64,000 bases of DNA. Origin: Chamaea fasciata. Its lineage: Eukaryota; Chordata; Aves; Passeriformes; Sylviidae. Every line of letters starts with the position of its first letter. Position 1 is the first letter of the stretch. The notes under the pieces were generated by a model. The model ran no database searches and was not told the DNA's origin. It saw only the letters and a program-made list of their open reading frames with translations. The translations under genes and the position numbers were made by a program. This document shows positions 34,101-49,100 of the stretch, one piece after another. The stretch spans positions 29,935,021 through 29,999,020 of the forward strand of contig JARCOQ010000008.1 of NCBI GenBank assembly GCA_029207755.1. Reading direction: 5' to 3'.

Positions 34101-37100
34101 ACCCACTTCATCCTGGCCCAGTTTTTGAGCATTGCTTGGCAAGCAAATTGCCAGTCTCAAACAGAACTTTTCTCCTAGAAACAGAAATAAAAGGGTCTGT
34201 GCTCTGTGAAAACCAGACTTGAGACATTCTCACTTGTAAGCTGCTGCAGGATTCACAAAGGATACTATCCCTAGCTCAAGTTAAACTGCAGTTACCTGTA
34301 CACAACCTCCCTAAAACTCACCACTTTCCAGCCCTCCTGCATTTCATCAGTGCTCACACAAAGCACAGGCTACATCTCCTTCTACACTCCATTGTGTGCA
34401 GCTGAGAACAGCTAACTTGCACACCACCAGCTTGCTCTGATGTCCTTTGAACAACTGCATCCCAGAGAGTGGAAAGCAGCACTTCTGTGCTCCCACCCTG
34501 CATGGTGCCACACTCAGAGGAAAAGGGAGCACAGGACACAAGTGCCACTTCGCTTCTTCCACACACACTGGACACTTCCCACTGTGCCTGCACCTACCCA
34601 TCCTTCCCAATCCTAGCATCAAAATAGAGAAATTTATCTCTCAAGCAATGAAATGAGTATCACAGGTCAGACCTTCCAGCACAGAGACACAGGATGCCAG
34701 TCAAAGCAGACCTGCAGGGAATCTCCAGGGCAAGGGGGGAAAGCTCATAGCCAGCCCACAGCAGGAGACAGCTGCCAGGACTTCTGTCACGCCATAGTCC
34801 AGCAGCTCAAACCTAAATTAACCTCATGAGAAATATCTTTAAAAACCCAGACTGATAAACATACGCTGTTCACACAGTTTTCCATTATAAAAATTTAAGA
34901 TTTGTTGAAAAAAAATCATGAGCAATAAAAGCACATTTACAATATGTTTTTTGTTGAAGTTAAGAAGCACCCACAATTACTGAAAACAGCAGACAGAGCC
35001 ACTGACAAGTAAGCAACCTTAAGTTTGTGCTGCTTCTCCTGTGACTTCCACACCTCACCAAAGCTATTACACATGGTGGAGTCCCTGTCCTCCTCCCAAG
35101 AGATCTCTGAAAAGCCTGAACCCACAGGATGCCAGAGATCAGCCTGGTCAGACTCTGCAGTTACCTCTTCACAACTCTAACAGCTTGATTTTTCCCAAGT
35201 GTTGTGTGGTAACAAGACAATATTGACATCCAATATTTTAATCTCAATCTCAAAATTACTGCCTCTGCTCAGATGAAAGTAAACAAAGTTACATCACTCA
35301 CTACTGAGGTGCAGTATTGACATGCTCCAATAAACTCTCATTACCTGTATTTCTCCAGGTTGCATTGCTCTGACACACAACCACTGCCAGCACTGCAGAC
35401 CATAGTATCTGCCTGAACCTGCACTAGTGATAAAAAACTGCTGGCAATTATTTGTAATCTTGGCATGACTGATCGGTGTCTAGCTGTCCATTATCATTAT
35501 CCTCTGTTTCATCCAGCTAAAGAGGTACAGGACCAAGAAGCCATCATCCAGCTGAGGTCTAACAACACAGGTCACTCTACAAAAGAATCTATACCATTGC
35601 CATAGCAACTCCTGTGTGCTCTGAGTAACCATGACAACACTGCTGCTCCCCATCAAGAGATTCTTTTGGCAATGTCCAATCATCACCATGTCAAATTTTC
35701 AATAGTTACAGCGCTTTGAACAGATCTCTCTTTAAAAAGCCTCTACATCTGTGACTAACTTCAGAGAGACAAATAACAAAACAGTTTCCAAATTAAATCA
35801 CCGAAGTAAAAACTACATCCTCTTACGACACAAGAGTAGCTATTGCAAAGTGAGCCATGGGAAAAACCCCAAATGATGTGTCACTTTCAAATTGCACCAA
35901 GTGAAACAGAACTACGTGTAAGCTTCAGTTCTCCGAAAGTGAGATCAATCTCACTTCAAACAAACAAAATGTTCTCACCGATGCAATTTGCCACCGTAGA
36001 AGGGCTTGGTGTGAAAGTTAATACTTGCAGAATACCCAGTTTTTGCACAGTTAATGTTGACTTTTCCTCCCAGCTCTACCCAAGGAACAGTTAAAATTGA
36101 GCGGGCATATGCGCAGGGCAGAGAGAAGGTGTATTCTTCCCCATGTTCCAAGAGATGTAAGACACCTGTGTGAAGAAATGCAAGAATCTGTAAACCAGTA
36201 CCATTTAAAAAAAAAGCCAAACAAGTTGTTGAAACAAATAGTCAGTACTACATTTGGCTACTTTTCCTCATAGCCCCTCACACAAAAAAAGAAAATTAAA
36301 AACTCACACAAGAGTGACATTTATTAGATTCTAGATACAAACATTTTCCTGGAAGTAGTAATTTGAGTAATGTGCCTTTAAGTTTCTTTTGGGAAAAGAC
36401 ATTTATCTCAATAATACTGTTGCATAAAGTACAATCCCATGCTATGCACATACTTTTCAGTAGTGCATATAAGGGCTGGTCACTCTCTTACTGATGGCTC
36501 TGGGGCACAGCAAGATATGACTTACGTTGACAAAAGGAAATAACAAATGAATTCCCTGAACTGCACATCCTGAGGAAGGCTAATACTCCTGCTTTCCTTT
36601 TCTATAATACACCTTACCCAATCTGAAGGCAGGTAGCAGAGACAATTCTCCTTACTGCACCTCTCTGTCAAGATAAACCCAACTCCTTCCTTACAGTAAC
36701 TTTTGCAATAAATGTCAAGAATCTCATTAAATACTAGAATTCTTCTTTGGGTTTTAAGATTAGTGGGTTTGATTCCTATAAAGAAACCAAAAGCACAGGC
36801 TCTTCCTCTTGCCCTTACAAGAACACAGCACAACATCTAACTGCTGGTGTTTCTGGAGCACAGTACCCTGGAGTGTCTGACATCAGCATAAACAACATGG
36901 GAAATTCTGAAAAAAAGCTATGATTTGAGAAAGGCCCTACAAGAGACATCAGCTTCAGAAATTACCTGTACAGCCAAAGATGTGCCTTTCACATACCCTG
37001 TCATTCCCTTGGTCATTCCCTCGTCCAGAGTGTAGTTTATATGCAAATACCTGGAATCCCCAGGTACTGGACAAAATACACAGTGGACACAGAGTGGGAG

Positions 37101-40100
37101 AGGCTGTCTCATCTTGTGCAGTAAATATTAATAACTAAAGGAAAATTACAATTGGAGGGCAGTTACCCTTCTCTCTCCCTAAAGGATCCAATTTTTCCAG
37201 TTAAAGAAAATCAAAAGGTGCAGAGGAAGATTAAGTGCAATACAGAGAAATGCAACAACACTTCTATTTAAAAAATGTCTGATGCAAATTAATTCATAAA
37301 TATCAGTTTGCATCACAGTAACTGACCTTTGGCTTAAAAATCAGTAATTTATTTCCAAATATAATCCTGATTTTTGGCAAAGCATAAACCTTTCTATTTT
37401 TTCCTCTCATATGAAAATTTGCTGTTTACAAAGACAACTTGTATCTTTTGAATATAACATCAAAACTGCTATCAAATTAATATTAAAATTTTTAATATTA
37501 AAATATTTAAAATTAGATTTTAACAAACTTCTAAAATGAACAAAGCACAGAATTTAAACTTACCCTCGCCAACCATCGTCACTCCTATTGACATTCCTAG
37601 GAATTTGCTTTTTGTCCAGACGTGGGCGTTGACACACATGTTCTTCTCCACACACTCAGCATAAAACCCTGAGACAGGAGGATGGTGGGACACTTGCTCA
37701 GCTACGAATTTCACCGTGTAATAGTCCGGCTCTGCTTGGCCATCCGGATCTTTAGGCAGAGTTCCTTGCTCCGAGGGGGAGTGAGCAGAGGAGTTGGTGC
37801 CAGCATCGGCGGCCACGCTGCTCTTGGGCATCCTCCAGGAGCAGTGGAAGGTCTCCCCGATGATGGGGTTGTAGGGTTTCTTGGCAATGGCTCCCTTGCG
37901 GCCCTCGTGGAAGGAGGTGAGGTAATATTCCACGAAGCGGATCATCCTCTCCTCGGGGCTGCTGCCGCTCGTGATGGCGATGAAGAGATCGGGGTGCGAC
38001 ATGAAGTCCGCATACATCTCCAGCAGCGACCGCTTCTCCAGAATGAAGGTGGGAAGAACAACCTGAAGAGAAAAGAAAAGCCATAAGGCACTAATAAGGA
38101 AAACAGAGACAGGCATTTTATAAGAGGAGTCCTTGGGAGGAGGATTCTGTCCTGTTTGGGACACTGCACTTCCAGAGTGCACTTTTTTTGTTCCTCTTGT
38201 AAGATGTGAGCAAAATACAGTGATCAGAAGTTCCAGGAAAACAATTTAAGAGAAGAAAAAAGCCCAATGAGTACTAGTGGGACTAAAGAGATTGAAAGGG
38301 ACTGAGCATCAGGTAAAAAACTCGAAAACATGAAAGAACTGCAAAGAGATAATGTGTCCCATATACCTGTGAAGGAGAAAAGAAGCATGAAGGAACTCAA
38401 ACTACAGAAAAGAAGGTTCAGAGCAGAAGTTAGGAAAGGTATGGTCTAATGGAGAGGAAAGCTGGGAAGCTATGCCAGCTCTGGACAGCTAGCAGAATCT
38501 CTCTCCACACAGCAACTAGGACAAGCATCTATGAGAAGCAGCATAGGATGCGTTGACCCTGCACCTCTGAGCAGAGGTACCTGATACTTTCACAGTTACA
38601 TTCAACACCATAAAAACTAGCAATCGTGTCCTTCCTGAGCCAAGGGCAACCCCCTAAAGTGAAACCCCCCTCACATAGCTAAACTCACATAACTGACATA
38701 ATTGTTACAAACAGCAACACAGAGTATCTCAACCATGGGATCAAGACAATCCATTTAAATCAGCGGCATTCAAAGAGAAAAAGCACAGACATAAAACCTA
38801 AGAGACATTCAAGTTAAACTGAATACACATGCCATGTTGTTGTAACACCAGCCTTGAGTATTAGGTGTCTTTTCACTTCAGTACCCTGATGTTGAGTACA
38901 ATTCTAACAACTTCATTACCTGTTTTGAAGTCAGGTTTGTCCATTTCAGCGTTTTGTCTCCTCTGAAATAAACACAATTCTCCCCCCACAGCCAAAAGTC
39001 ACAACTGGGAGATAGGCTCAACACTTGGTTCCAGCTAAGAGAAAAAGATATCCTAAATCCAATCTTCAATGTAAGTGCAAGACTGACTCGCTCAGCTCCT
39101 CCTTAAGCAGCAGGGGTTTAAGTCTGACCCACCGACAGGGCCTGTTCACACCATCTTTATTTTCCCTCTCAAGTTGTAAAACATAAGCTGCACAATACAA
39201 GTGTTTCTAGGGGCTGTGTAGCTAGCGCTCAAAAAACATAGGTTTAAAAAAACAATAATCCATAATTGCAAGAGAGTTTTCCTCATACCACGTCACTGTA
39301 AAACCCATTTTTTCATTTCAAAGTGCCTAGTGCTTATGGCAAGAAGTCTTTACAGGAATGAATTGAACATAAGCTGGTAGCAGCCTGATTTTCCCAGATT
39401 TGCTGCCCAAGTTGTCTAATAGCACCTGAGTGTTAATTTTTCCAAGCTGCTTGCTTTTGAGATCTGCACTCAAGTGTTAAATCCAGTTCTCTCCAGTATA
39501 ACTTTATTCTTGCCTGCTTGTGAGCAAACACAGAAATGGGAATAGGAAAGAGGCTTAAACAGGCATCTAAAGATAGATAAGAGGGAGCCAAAAGAAAATT
39601 TCTTTTCAGAAGCAGCATGGACACTGGTGTACGGTTATACAAATTGTGTGGAAAAGCATTATCAAGATAGAAAAGAGATCATGGAAAGAAAGCAGAAAGA
39701 AAAATATGAGAAGGCTGTAGAAAACAGCAGGAAAAGACTAAGGTTCAAACACTGGAAAGAAAACAGTCCATTACAGGAAAGGCAATAAAAACACAGTAGA
39801 AAACACAAAACAAAGGTAATAGAAAAGATAGAATCAGCACATTTCACCCAAACCTGTCTCAATCTGATTGGGACCAGAAGTTGCCACTGGCCACTTTCGT
39901 ACTAAACTCAATACTGTTCATTACAAGAGTTGAGTTTTAAATGATACTTCACTTTTACTGCAGACAGTCTTCACACATCAGTTACTTACTCTTGTTAAGT
40001 CCATGCCAAGTTTCAGCTGAGACAAAAGATGCAAGATAACACTGCGCTGCTCTTCCACTGCTCCTAGATCATCTTCTTTATCATCACAGATATCCTCTAG

Positions 40101-43100
40101 CTCCTCATCTGGATTTATTTCTTCAGGTTCCTGGAATAAGAGCCATAAACTTAGCTCAAAGATGTAACTGGCCAGACAGTAATCAAAAAGGACTTCATAT
40201 TGTATTTAACTGTCCACGTGTGAAAAAAGACTAAATAAACACCTGCAGAGAGCTACACAATGGAATTTACTCCCAAGATAAACATCAGCTGAAGAATTTG
40301 AACGGATATAAAGATAACTCAGTGCAGATTCCATCTGGAGGATTCAGGCTCAGATTTCTCACCCTCTCTCACATGGGTGATGGAAAAAAAGAAAAAAAGC
40401 TTAAAAGAAATTCCTGTAAGTTTTGTGCACTCACAGAACGTCAAGCATGTAACACATAGACAGAAACAGCAAAACAAAAGCTAGCAGCAATTCCAACCAC
40501 TTCAATAAGCCCCTCCACACTACGTCAGCCTTTCCAGTACTGCTGTCGCTACTCCAAAGGCTGTATCAGACTGTAGTTCCGAGTTCCATGACTACTGTCA
40601 TGTCTACAAGCTGTGCTTCACAAGCATTATCACGTTGCTGTGAGGGCAAATACCTAACAGTGAAAGAAAAAAGTAACTTGGTGTAGTTTCAATACAATAA
40701 CAAAACCCCCCACACACGGAACTGCAGGTGCAGGTGTCTGTGTAGCTGAAGCAGACAGACTAGAAATTATATCTGCACCGTTTTAACAACCACCACAGGG
40801 CAAGCAGAAAGTCAAAAACTTCAGGCAGGAGGGATGGTGGCATTCCTAGGGCTCTGAGTTGCATCCTCCTGGGGCAAACAGCTGGAGGGAGGCAGGTGCA
40901 GAGGGGAGAGGCACTGAATGCCACGGGAAGGCAGCAATATGCCTCTGCCTAAGCAAAGCCCTCTGTCCTGGAGCAGCTGCCCTGGCTCAAGGCAGATTTA
41001 CAAACATTCAACCACCAAAACCAGGGACCAAACCCCCACACTGAGCTGAAATCCTGATGACAAGTGCAGCATCACAGAGGTGACTCCTTTCCAAGGATGT
41101 TATGCTGTTCTGCTCCCAGAAACAAGGGAGCTGAAAATACTTACGGGGATTGATAACACCAGTCATACCTCACATACATTAAGTACTCAAAATGTGACTA
41201 ACTTAATTACTCAAAGGAAGGAATTAAGTGATTTTGTTGAAAGCTCCCAGTTTTGTTTCATCTTTTCTTTTTTATAACTTAGTAGTAACTACTCTGACCC
41301 ATTTAAGAATCAATAAACGATAGCAATTGAAAAAAATCCTTTCCATTTCAATTTTTCTCTAAGACAGACCAGTGCTATTGCAGAGACATAAAACAGCACA
41401 TTATCTTTTCACAGTTACACAGTCTCAGGCAAACAACTGTGTGAAACCAACTAGCATAAAGAGGATGTAATTATGATTTTCTAGCTTAGTTAGGAAAACA
41501 TGCTCTTCATCATAATCCCTGCTGGTTTTTTACTTGTGTTTTGCAATTCAAATCCATTTTGTCAGTTATAATGATACAGACTGTAGCTGCAAATGATACA
41601 GACTGTAACTGTATTTCAAATGCATTAAGCCACCCTGCAGTCAAATGATGAGACTTGTTCAGATTAAAAAAAAAAAAACAGATGCAACAAGACCTAGAAA
41701 AGAAAGGGAGATGTAATAGCTGAAGACCAGCAATTTCATCTTTTGTCTGCTTAGGCAATTCTTCTTGGGCCTATTTTGAGTGTGTCATGAATTTCAGTTA
41801 AGCAGCATTCCCTTGTATTTTATCTAAAACAAGTAAATAATGAAGTTCAAAAAACCTATTTCAATGCCTTGCATTACCACCCCAATTGGCTCTCTCCACT
41901 AGACAGCAAAATACATAAAGCAGCAAAAATTTGTTGAATAAACAAGGCAGAGAGTTTCATTTACTGAACTGTCCTCACTCCTCCTCCTCCACTGCTAACC
42001 AAAAGTATGAGAATAACTGTCCTTAAATAATTTTCACATAATACGATTGAAACATTCCCAGGTATTCCTCCGAATAATTCCCCGCAGAAATGGGATGTCA
42101 CATTACCTTACCCTTGTTAGCTGGCAGGGCTCTGCAATGGACTGCTCTTCTCTGACAGATGCTGGCTTGTTTATCTCTGCTGGGAAATTCTGAGCTGCTC
42201 CATTTTTGAAGTGGTTTGCCAGGGAGATCTTCGGTTCCAACCAACTGATTGTCGTTCCTGAAGCAAAGGAAAGTTTGCGCTGAAGCTTGCTCATCCTCTG
42301 TGAGGTCAGTGAATAGCAGTTTCCAACAAAAGAACTGTTTTTTATGGAATAAGCTGAAAGCAGCCAATTCCTCCTGCAGCCAATGCCTCCAGCAGCCACT
42401 AAACAAAGGTGGTGCAATGAGACACCACCTTCAGTGATCATTAGCACAAACACTGGGATTGGTAAACTGTAATACATGCAACTTGGACTGGAGAAACTAG
42501 TTGGTGTCATGAAAGGTGTAATCAGACACTACAGGAGGAGCCCAGTATCATGGGAATGTTAAGCAGCCCTTCCACGTTTCTTTAACTGGTACTAAAATAA
42601 AAAATTTAAAAAAAAAAAACAAACAAACCCAGCTTTCCACATAACAGCTTCTAAAACCCAGCTCTGTTCTAGACTAAAAAGACCTAAGGCAGAAGTTTTG
42701 TTGCCACTCTTTTCTCTGAAGAGGGTGCTTATCTTTTCTCAGCTGCAGAGAAGGCAGGCACACACTGCTGAATAAATAATAGATTTCTCTCTCAAAAAAA
42801 GAAAAATCAAAAAACAAACAAAAAAAAACCCAAAAACCAAAAACAAAACAAAAACCAAAAAACCCCCAAACAAACAAGACAACAACAAAAACCAAAACAA
42901 ACAAACAAACAAACAAAAACGCTGCAGGGTTTGGAAAGCTATTACCCATCTGATGATTCCAGCATCTCTAGTTACTCCCAGTTAATTTATCAGAACGGGT
43001 CGGGTTCCTCATTAATAATACAAATGTTCCATTCTTTTTCAAAGGGTAATAAGTGTACGGGTTCAGTAAACTGATTCCAATCAGTTTTTACTGAAGAATA

Positions 43101-46100
43101 CACAAACTGACAAACCATCTTGGCTGGGTTGCAAACATAGAAATTATTAGGAAACCTAAATTTCTACCACCAGATAGGAGTTCCCTGTGCTATACCATGA
43201 CACCTATTCTACAGTGTCTGTTGTCTCTTCCCATATGATACACAATCCTTTATTTCCAGACCCCTGCTACCTGCAACTAGGTCACATCCTCAACCAAAAC
43301 AGGCAGAGTAAGCTTAATTCAAATAAACAGTGGAATTTCCACCAGGAACATACTGGGGCAGGAAAAATGTCCAGCTTTGCTATTAAGACAAGATAACTTT
43401 TCCACAGCCAGGTAGCTTATTTCCATCATCCATTACTCACTAATCCACTACATCATAAGAAACAAGAATTCCTGACCACACTAAATTAAAGCTATTTAAA
43501 CAGAAGCTCCAAAGAAGTAAAAAGAAAAGATGCTCAGAATATTGCTGTCACACCTTTTTGAAAAGCTTGTATTAAAAACCTCTCCATGACATCTGCTTTC
43601 TAAGCTGTAACTTTCAATACAATAATCTCTAACTGCAAGTTCTAGGCTGCATTTCATCCACACTCACTGCCTCTGTACTAGCTTGAATTTACCCAACAGC
43701 CTCCCTTCAATATTTTCTATCAGCTACACCTAAAATAACCCTATTTATTACATTTTCTGTTTAATTTTTGCTGTTAAGAGGGTATTTTTGAAAGATTTGT
43801 GCTACCAGCTGTGTTTTAACCTTTGTGAATGGACAAGATACCACCTTAAGAATTCTCTTCCACTGGAAAAGCATATACAAATCTGCACTTAGCTATTTTG
43901 CATAGGCACAAGCCATTCTCCTTACTTGTGACATCCTCCTCCCCTAGAGTCTTCACCAATTTCTTTTTAAACAGTTGTCAGCACTTCCTCTCTGGTACAG
44001 TGCAGACCTCTTGAGTTTTCACTTCCTACATTTTTCTTCAAGAGCTGCAAATTGTTGCTGCACACCACTTGTGACTGGAATTTAGGAAAAGTTGATAGGT
44101 GAAATAGGTTTCTTGTTCACCTTTAAGTTTGTGATTCAGAATATACTTCGTTGTGTTAGGGCAATATTTTCAGTCTTCTGATTGTTCTGGAGGTTTTTTT
44201 GTTCATTGGGGTTTTTTGTTTTTTTGTCATCTAACCACCTATAGCAAACTGGCATTCTTACATTATTTCTAATCCTTGGTTTTTAAGCCTGCCTCCACCA
44301 GTTGAACCAGAAGTATCCCTCCTTAGTGAAGAGGAGAAATCTATGCTAAATGGATTTAAAAAAAAAAAATTGAAAAGTTCTTGGCAATCCTTGAAAGGAA
44401 CAAATCTATTCCAGTGTCTCGAGAAAGGCCACAGCAGGGGGGAGATGGAAGGCTGCAGACACACGCATTCTTTTAATGGTCTCTTTTTAACTCTGGCCCC
44501 AGTAATGCATCATCCAATCTGCTGATCCTCTCTTCTCCATCCATCTCCCCAGGATATCACCAGAAATCTTCAAGATTTGGACATGCTCAAGCAGTATTTT
44601 TAGATTTGGCCATAACAGGCAGATACCAACTGAATAGAAGTCAGTGAGTTAAGCTTTTCCCTGCATGGTTTAAAAACTAACAACCTGCAACGCCATTTGT
44701 CAAAAAACCCCCAAACCAAAACTATCTTCTTAAGTTATTACAGTGGTGCTCATTGGACCCTACTTATGTCCCCAGATACAAGTCAAAAAATTATTTTAGT
44801 AGTGCATATGTGAAAATGCCAAAACAAAAATACTTCAGATATGCATCTCCCACAGTTATGCATCAACAGTCAAAAAATTCACAGAGAATAGGAAGAGTTC
44901 TTCCAGCATAACCTCAGAGTTCAGACAAATATCTCAAGAGTTGCCATCCAGTTTTTTGTGTTTAAAATGAAATATTGAACTGAAATACAGCAAAAAATTT
45001 AATTCAATCCATTCACATATTCTCTTTTAATGCCTCCGGTGATTTCAGAATCACAAACACTTTTTATATAGTTTTAATAATTTTATATAACATTTTTTCA
45101 TCTTGGAAGCTAAATTAATTACAGCTCTGAAATAATATGCCCTGGCAAAGCAGGCACCACAAATATGAGTGGAATACAGGACAGATAAGGAGAGAGACAA
45201 AATGTGTACTTTGTGAGAGAGAGACAAGTGTGTACTCTGTTACACACTATATCTACTGATCTGTTGTGCAAGAAAAGCATTTGAAAATCCTATAAACCTC
45301 ACAAAAAGCCACAAAGTAAACACGTGAAAAAAGACACAATAAGATGCAGAAGAATTTACAAACAACCATGACCACATTCAGTTCCATACACTGCACAAGA
45401 ATCAGGTAGAACAATTCCACTAAGCTCTTACTTGCATAGAAGTGATCAATTGTGCAGATGTGGCAACATATTTGTCTGCTGCCTGTGAATGCACATATTC
45501 CACACTCATGAGCAGGCTGGGGGGGGGGGGAGGGGGTGTTTGTTTTTTGGGGTGGTCAGTTGTTTATTAAAAGGGATGTTCTATTTTTCTCAACCTTTAA
45601 GCAATTTTCATTGCTTACAAGTCCATTCTGGCCTCAGAATAGAATACAACACTTGTCTTTAGACCATGGTTGAGACTAAGGTGGTAATTCAAAACAAGAA
45701 TAATGACATTTAAGCAGTATTAGTAACAACCAGTGCAAATTCAGTGTTTTGTATTTTAATGCTTAATTGGAAATGGAAGCTACACACAAGTAAATACTTA
45801 TAATAGGTATTCAGTGTGCAAAAAAAGAATTAAAAGAGCGTGACATTTGACAGAACTGTAATGGACACCACATATCCTAGAATCTGCAGTCCCATATAAT
45901 TCCCCCTCCACTATTACAGTTATATCCCAAAGGCAGCCTTTGTGTTGGGGTGCCTTATATGTAGTTTATTCTGCTGTGAGATGTTGTACAACAATTAGAT
46001 GTTACATTTATCCAGCTGCTGCCACAGACTCCCTGATGGAATAAATGATTTAAAAAATATATAGCCAACCTGCACAGAGTTCCACCCAACACAAACAAGT

Positions 46101-49100
46101 TGGGATCTGGAAAAATTCACAAGAAAGCAGACAGTCAGCAGTTTCCTTTGCCCATGTTCTAGTGGAACTAACATTTTTGCAAGAAGGAAGGGATTTGTAT
46201 TTGTTACAGAGTTCTGCTCTCTGTGAGCACCTATACCCACCTGCTGGTAAGGATCCCTTTTGTTGAGAAGCATGTTGTAACTGGAGAATATGGAAACAGT
46301 CATTTAAGCAGTTCATGGTTGCCATGGAAGTTGCTTTGAGCATCAATAGGTCCTGATCCAAGGATGTAAGGTGACCAGAGGCAGGAAGGCATTCTATGCT
46401 CCTGATCAAGTCTCTCTGCTGGCCCTCAGCCTGAGACATCATCTGTCAAACAAAACAGCCACTTATCAGGTGGCAGAAGTGCTGTGTGATACCTGTTCAG
46501 ATGTGCACACAGAGGATCCCAAATGGTTTCAGGACAATAACAGAACTACAAGGTAACAAATATATGTAACATTAACTGTACTTTTTTTTTTCTTGACTAT
46601 GAGAACTACTACTACTACTACTACAGAGTCATTAAATGCATGATGAATCTATTCACAAAAATATATGGCACTTTATTAACAAGCAAAAGAATACTGAAGT
46701 GACTTAAAAAAAAAGGCAAAGAGGAATTTGAACAAAACACTTGTTGCAGTAAATATCAAACACTTTCTTGCCTAGCTGATAGGGATGGGGATGAGGGGGG
46801 AATTGCAGGATTACAAATACATAAAAAATATAAAGTCTAAAATCCTAAGGCATCACCCACATGCACTCTGTGTGAGAAGTAATTAAGCTCTGTGCTCTGC
46901 ATAGCCTGGAACAGGATCTACTGTATGTGGGTACCAAGATTTTTTCACTCTGTACAATCAGAGGTGTAGTACTTTAACAGAGAACCTGTATTCCTCATTT
47001 TGGTTCAAACCATAAAGGATTTTCATTCATTGTCTGCACTGACACCACATAGATTATCACTATCTCAGCATTTACTTTGCAGGAAGGGAAGAAAAGCCAG
47101 CAGGATTTTCACCTTAATTCTGTGTTCAAATTGCAGCTGTCCTGCTGTCCTTGTTCCCCTTTCTCTCTCCCAAGCTCCTTTCTTCCTTCACACATAGCTC
47201 CACACCCCTAAATCACAGAATCTGCAACAGCACATCTGCCCACATGAGGTACAAGGGGCAAAGCACATCAGCCATCAAGCAGCACTTTCTTCTTGATACT
47301 CACAGAAACAAAATACTGACTTTGAATCACAGGGATGAAAGCAAATTCCTACACATGCTTGTCCCTTTTCTGGGGAGGAACAACAATCAGCATCCATGTA
47401 ACTGGCCAGCACTACTCTGCAATCATTGTGTGTTCTGGTAGTGAAAGTAAATGCAAGGACAGATTTAGCAGAGCAGCAGCAGAATTTTTTTTAAAAAAAT
47501 CTTTAAAGAAACATGCATTTAACTGCTATGGCACTAGGTAGGCACTTTTTCACTCCAATTATTTAATTCCTAATCTTAGCAGTATCTGACTGACTTTTTT
47601 TTTTTTTTTTCCAGTATTACTACCTGCAATCCCTTCCAGGAACTGCTTTTATGCAATACTTAAGGAACATGCATTTATCCAAGTTTATAGTATGTGATCT
47701 TTGGAACTTTCAAGGGCTTGGCTCCACAGCATGTGAAGGTGTGAATTTACAGAGCGTTGGTTATAAGTGACATTAACTGTGCAGAGTCAGCCTTAGCATA
47801 TACCAAGAGCAACAGGGCAGAAAGCTACTAAAACATTTAGTTAGAGATAGCCTTGCCTATGCAAACACACCAGCTGCTATCACAACATGTGTCTCATTTC
47901 TCTCCAGTCACAAATGTGATAAAAGCCTTTGTGTGCAGTTCTTCTCCAACTTTGAAAAAGTGTGTTGGCTTAAAAAGAAGCCCCCACAAAAACCTCACAG
48001 ACAATTAGTTGACAAATCACCACAATCCTTCTGGTGACCTTTACTGTTAGTAATTCACCATGTGGTAGGCCCCAAGTACTTCATTCCAGGATCAGGCCAG
48101 ACAATAGGACAAGCCATGCTATGCTTAGCTATGAAGTTCAAATAGGCACATCTTCCCTTTCAAAGAACACACTTTGAACAGTCCTAAGGTTTCTCCTAAT
48201 TATACACTCAGCTTTGGGGGGAAAAAAAAAATAGTGCCAGGAGAAGAAAAGCACAGTAACTAAAAAATCCAAAATCCTGGGAAAATGCACAGGCTATTTT
48301 TTTCACTTTGCAAAGACACAGACACCTGCATTTAGTGCAAGTCAGCAAAAAGAGCTTCTTAAATCTCCTGCTTTGCACAGTAACCACGTCAGCATCATGA
48401 CACACATTCAGCCAAGAACAAGGGGCAGTTAAAGGGAAAGGGGCTGACAAGGAGACCCAGGTATAGTGGAGTGCATGGGAAAATCAAAGAAGGTCACATG
48501 TAGCTGATTCTTTGAAAGAAGTTGCTCTTTCCACAGCTTTTTAAAATGATTTTCTAAGGGTTCAAGCTGTACCATACTCAGGGGTAACAGGCAAGTACCT
48601 GACTTTCAGTATTTTAATTATATTAAAAAAAAACCACCAAAACAACACCCCAGGCATTGTATCTAACAAGCATTTTAACTTGAAAAAGGCAAGCAAACTA
48701 ACATTCAGAAGAGCCAGTACTACTGAGGATTCTTCCTCTGTACAGGTCAAAAGTTTTCAAGTTGATAAATAATCATGCTGTGCCACTAAACTCAGTAGTA
48801 ATCAAAAGAGCATGAAGAGCTTCCTGTGCTCTTTGTAATGCCAGGAAAAGTCATTCCACTTTATCCCAATTACAGGATGCAAGCCACTGCTTCAGTGCTC
48901 CAGCTCACACATACTCCTCTTTCCTCCCTGAAATTTTGAATGCCATAATAGTGTTTGAAAATTCAAAAAGTGAAAAAGCCATTTCTGAAACATTTTTATT
49001 TTCCTGAGTACCTGGCAGCACTTCACACATCTCTGCATTAGCACTACAGGAGACTTTACTGCTCTAAGAGGATAAAAACAGGATGGCAGCAATTACCCTT

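Larger units (their letters stand above)
42258..46240 (-). other. OSBPL11 intron 6
   Basis: GT-AG intron of 3983 nt. It contains the A/C-only tract at 42808-42920 and a G12 run at 45519-45530. Confidence 0.9.

Noticed and set aside
37682..38086. 134-codon open frame on the + strand opposite OSBPL11 exon 9
   Set aside because: Antisense shadow; the - strand encodes the ORD signature.
42674..42949. Open frame on the - strand encoding a very hydrophobic Phe/Val/Leu/Trp/Gly-rich peptide resembling a membrane protein
   Set aside because: It is a translation artefact of the A/C-only tract (G/T-only on the other strand), inside an OSBPL11 intron.
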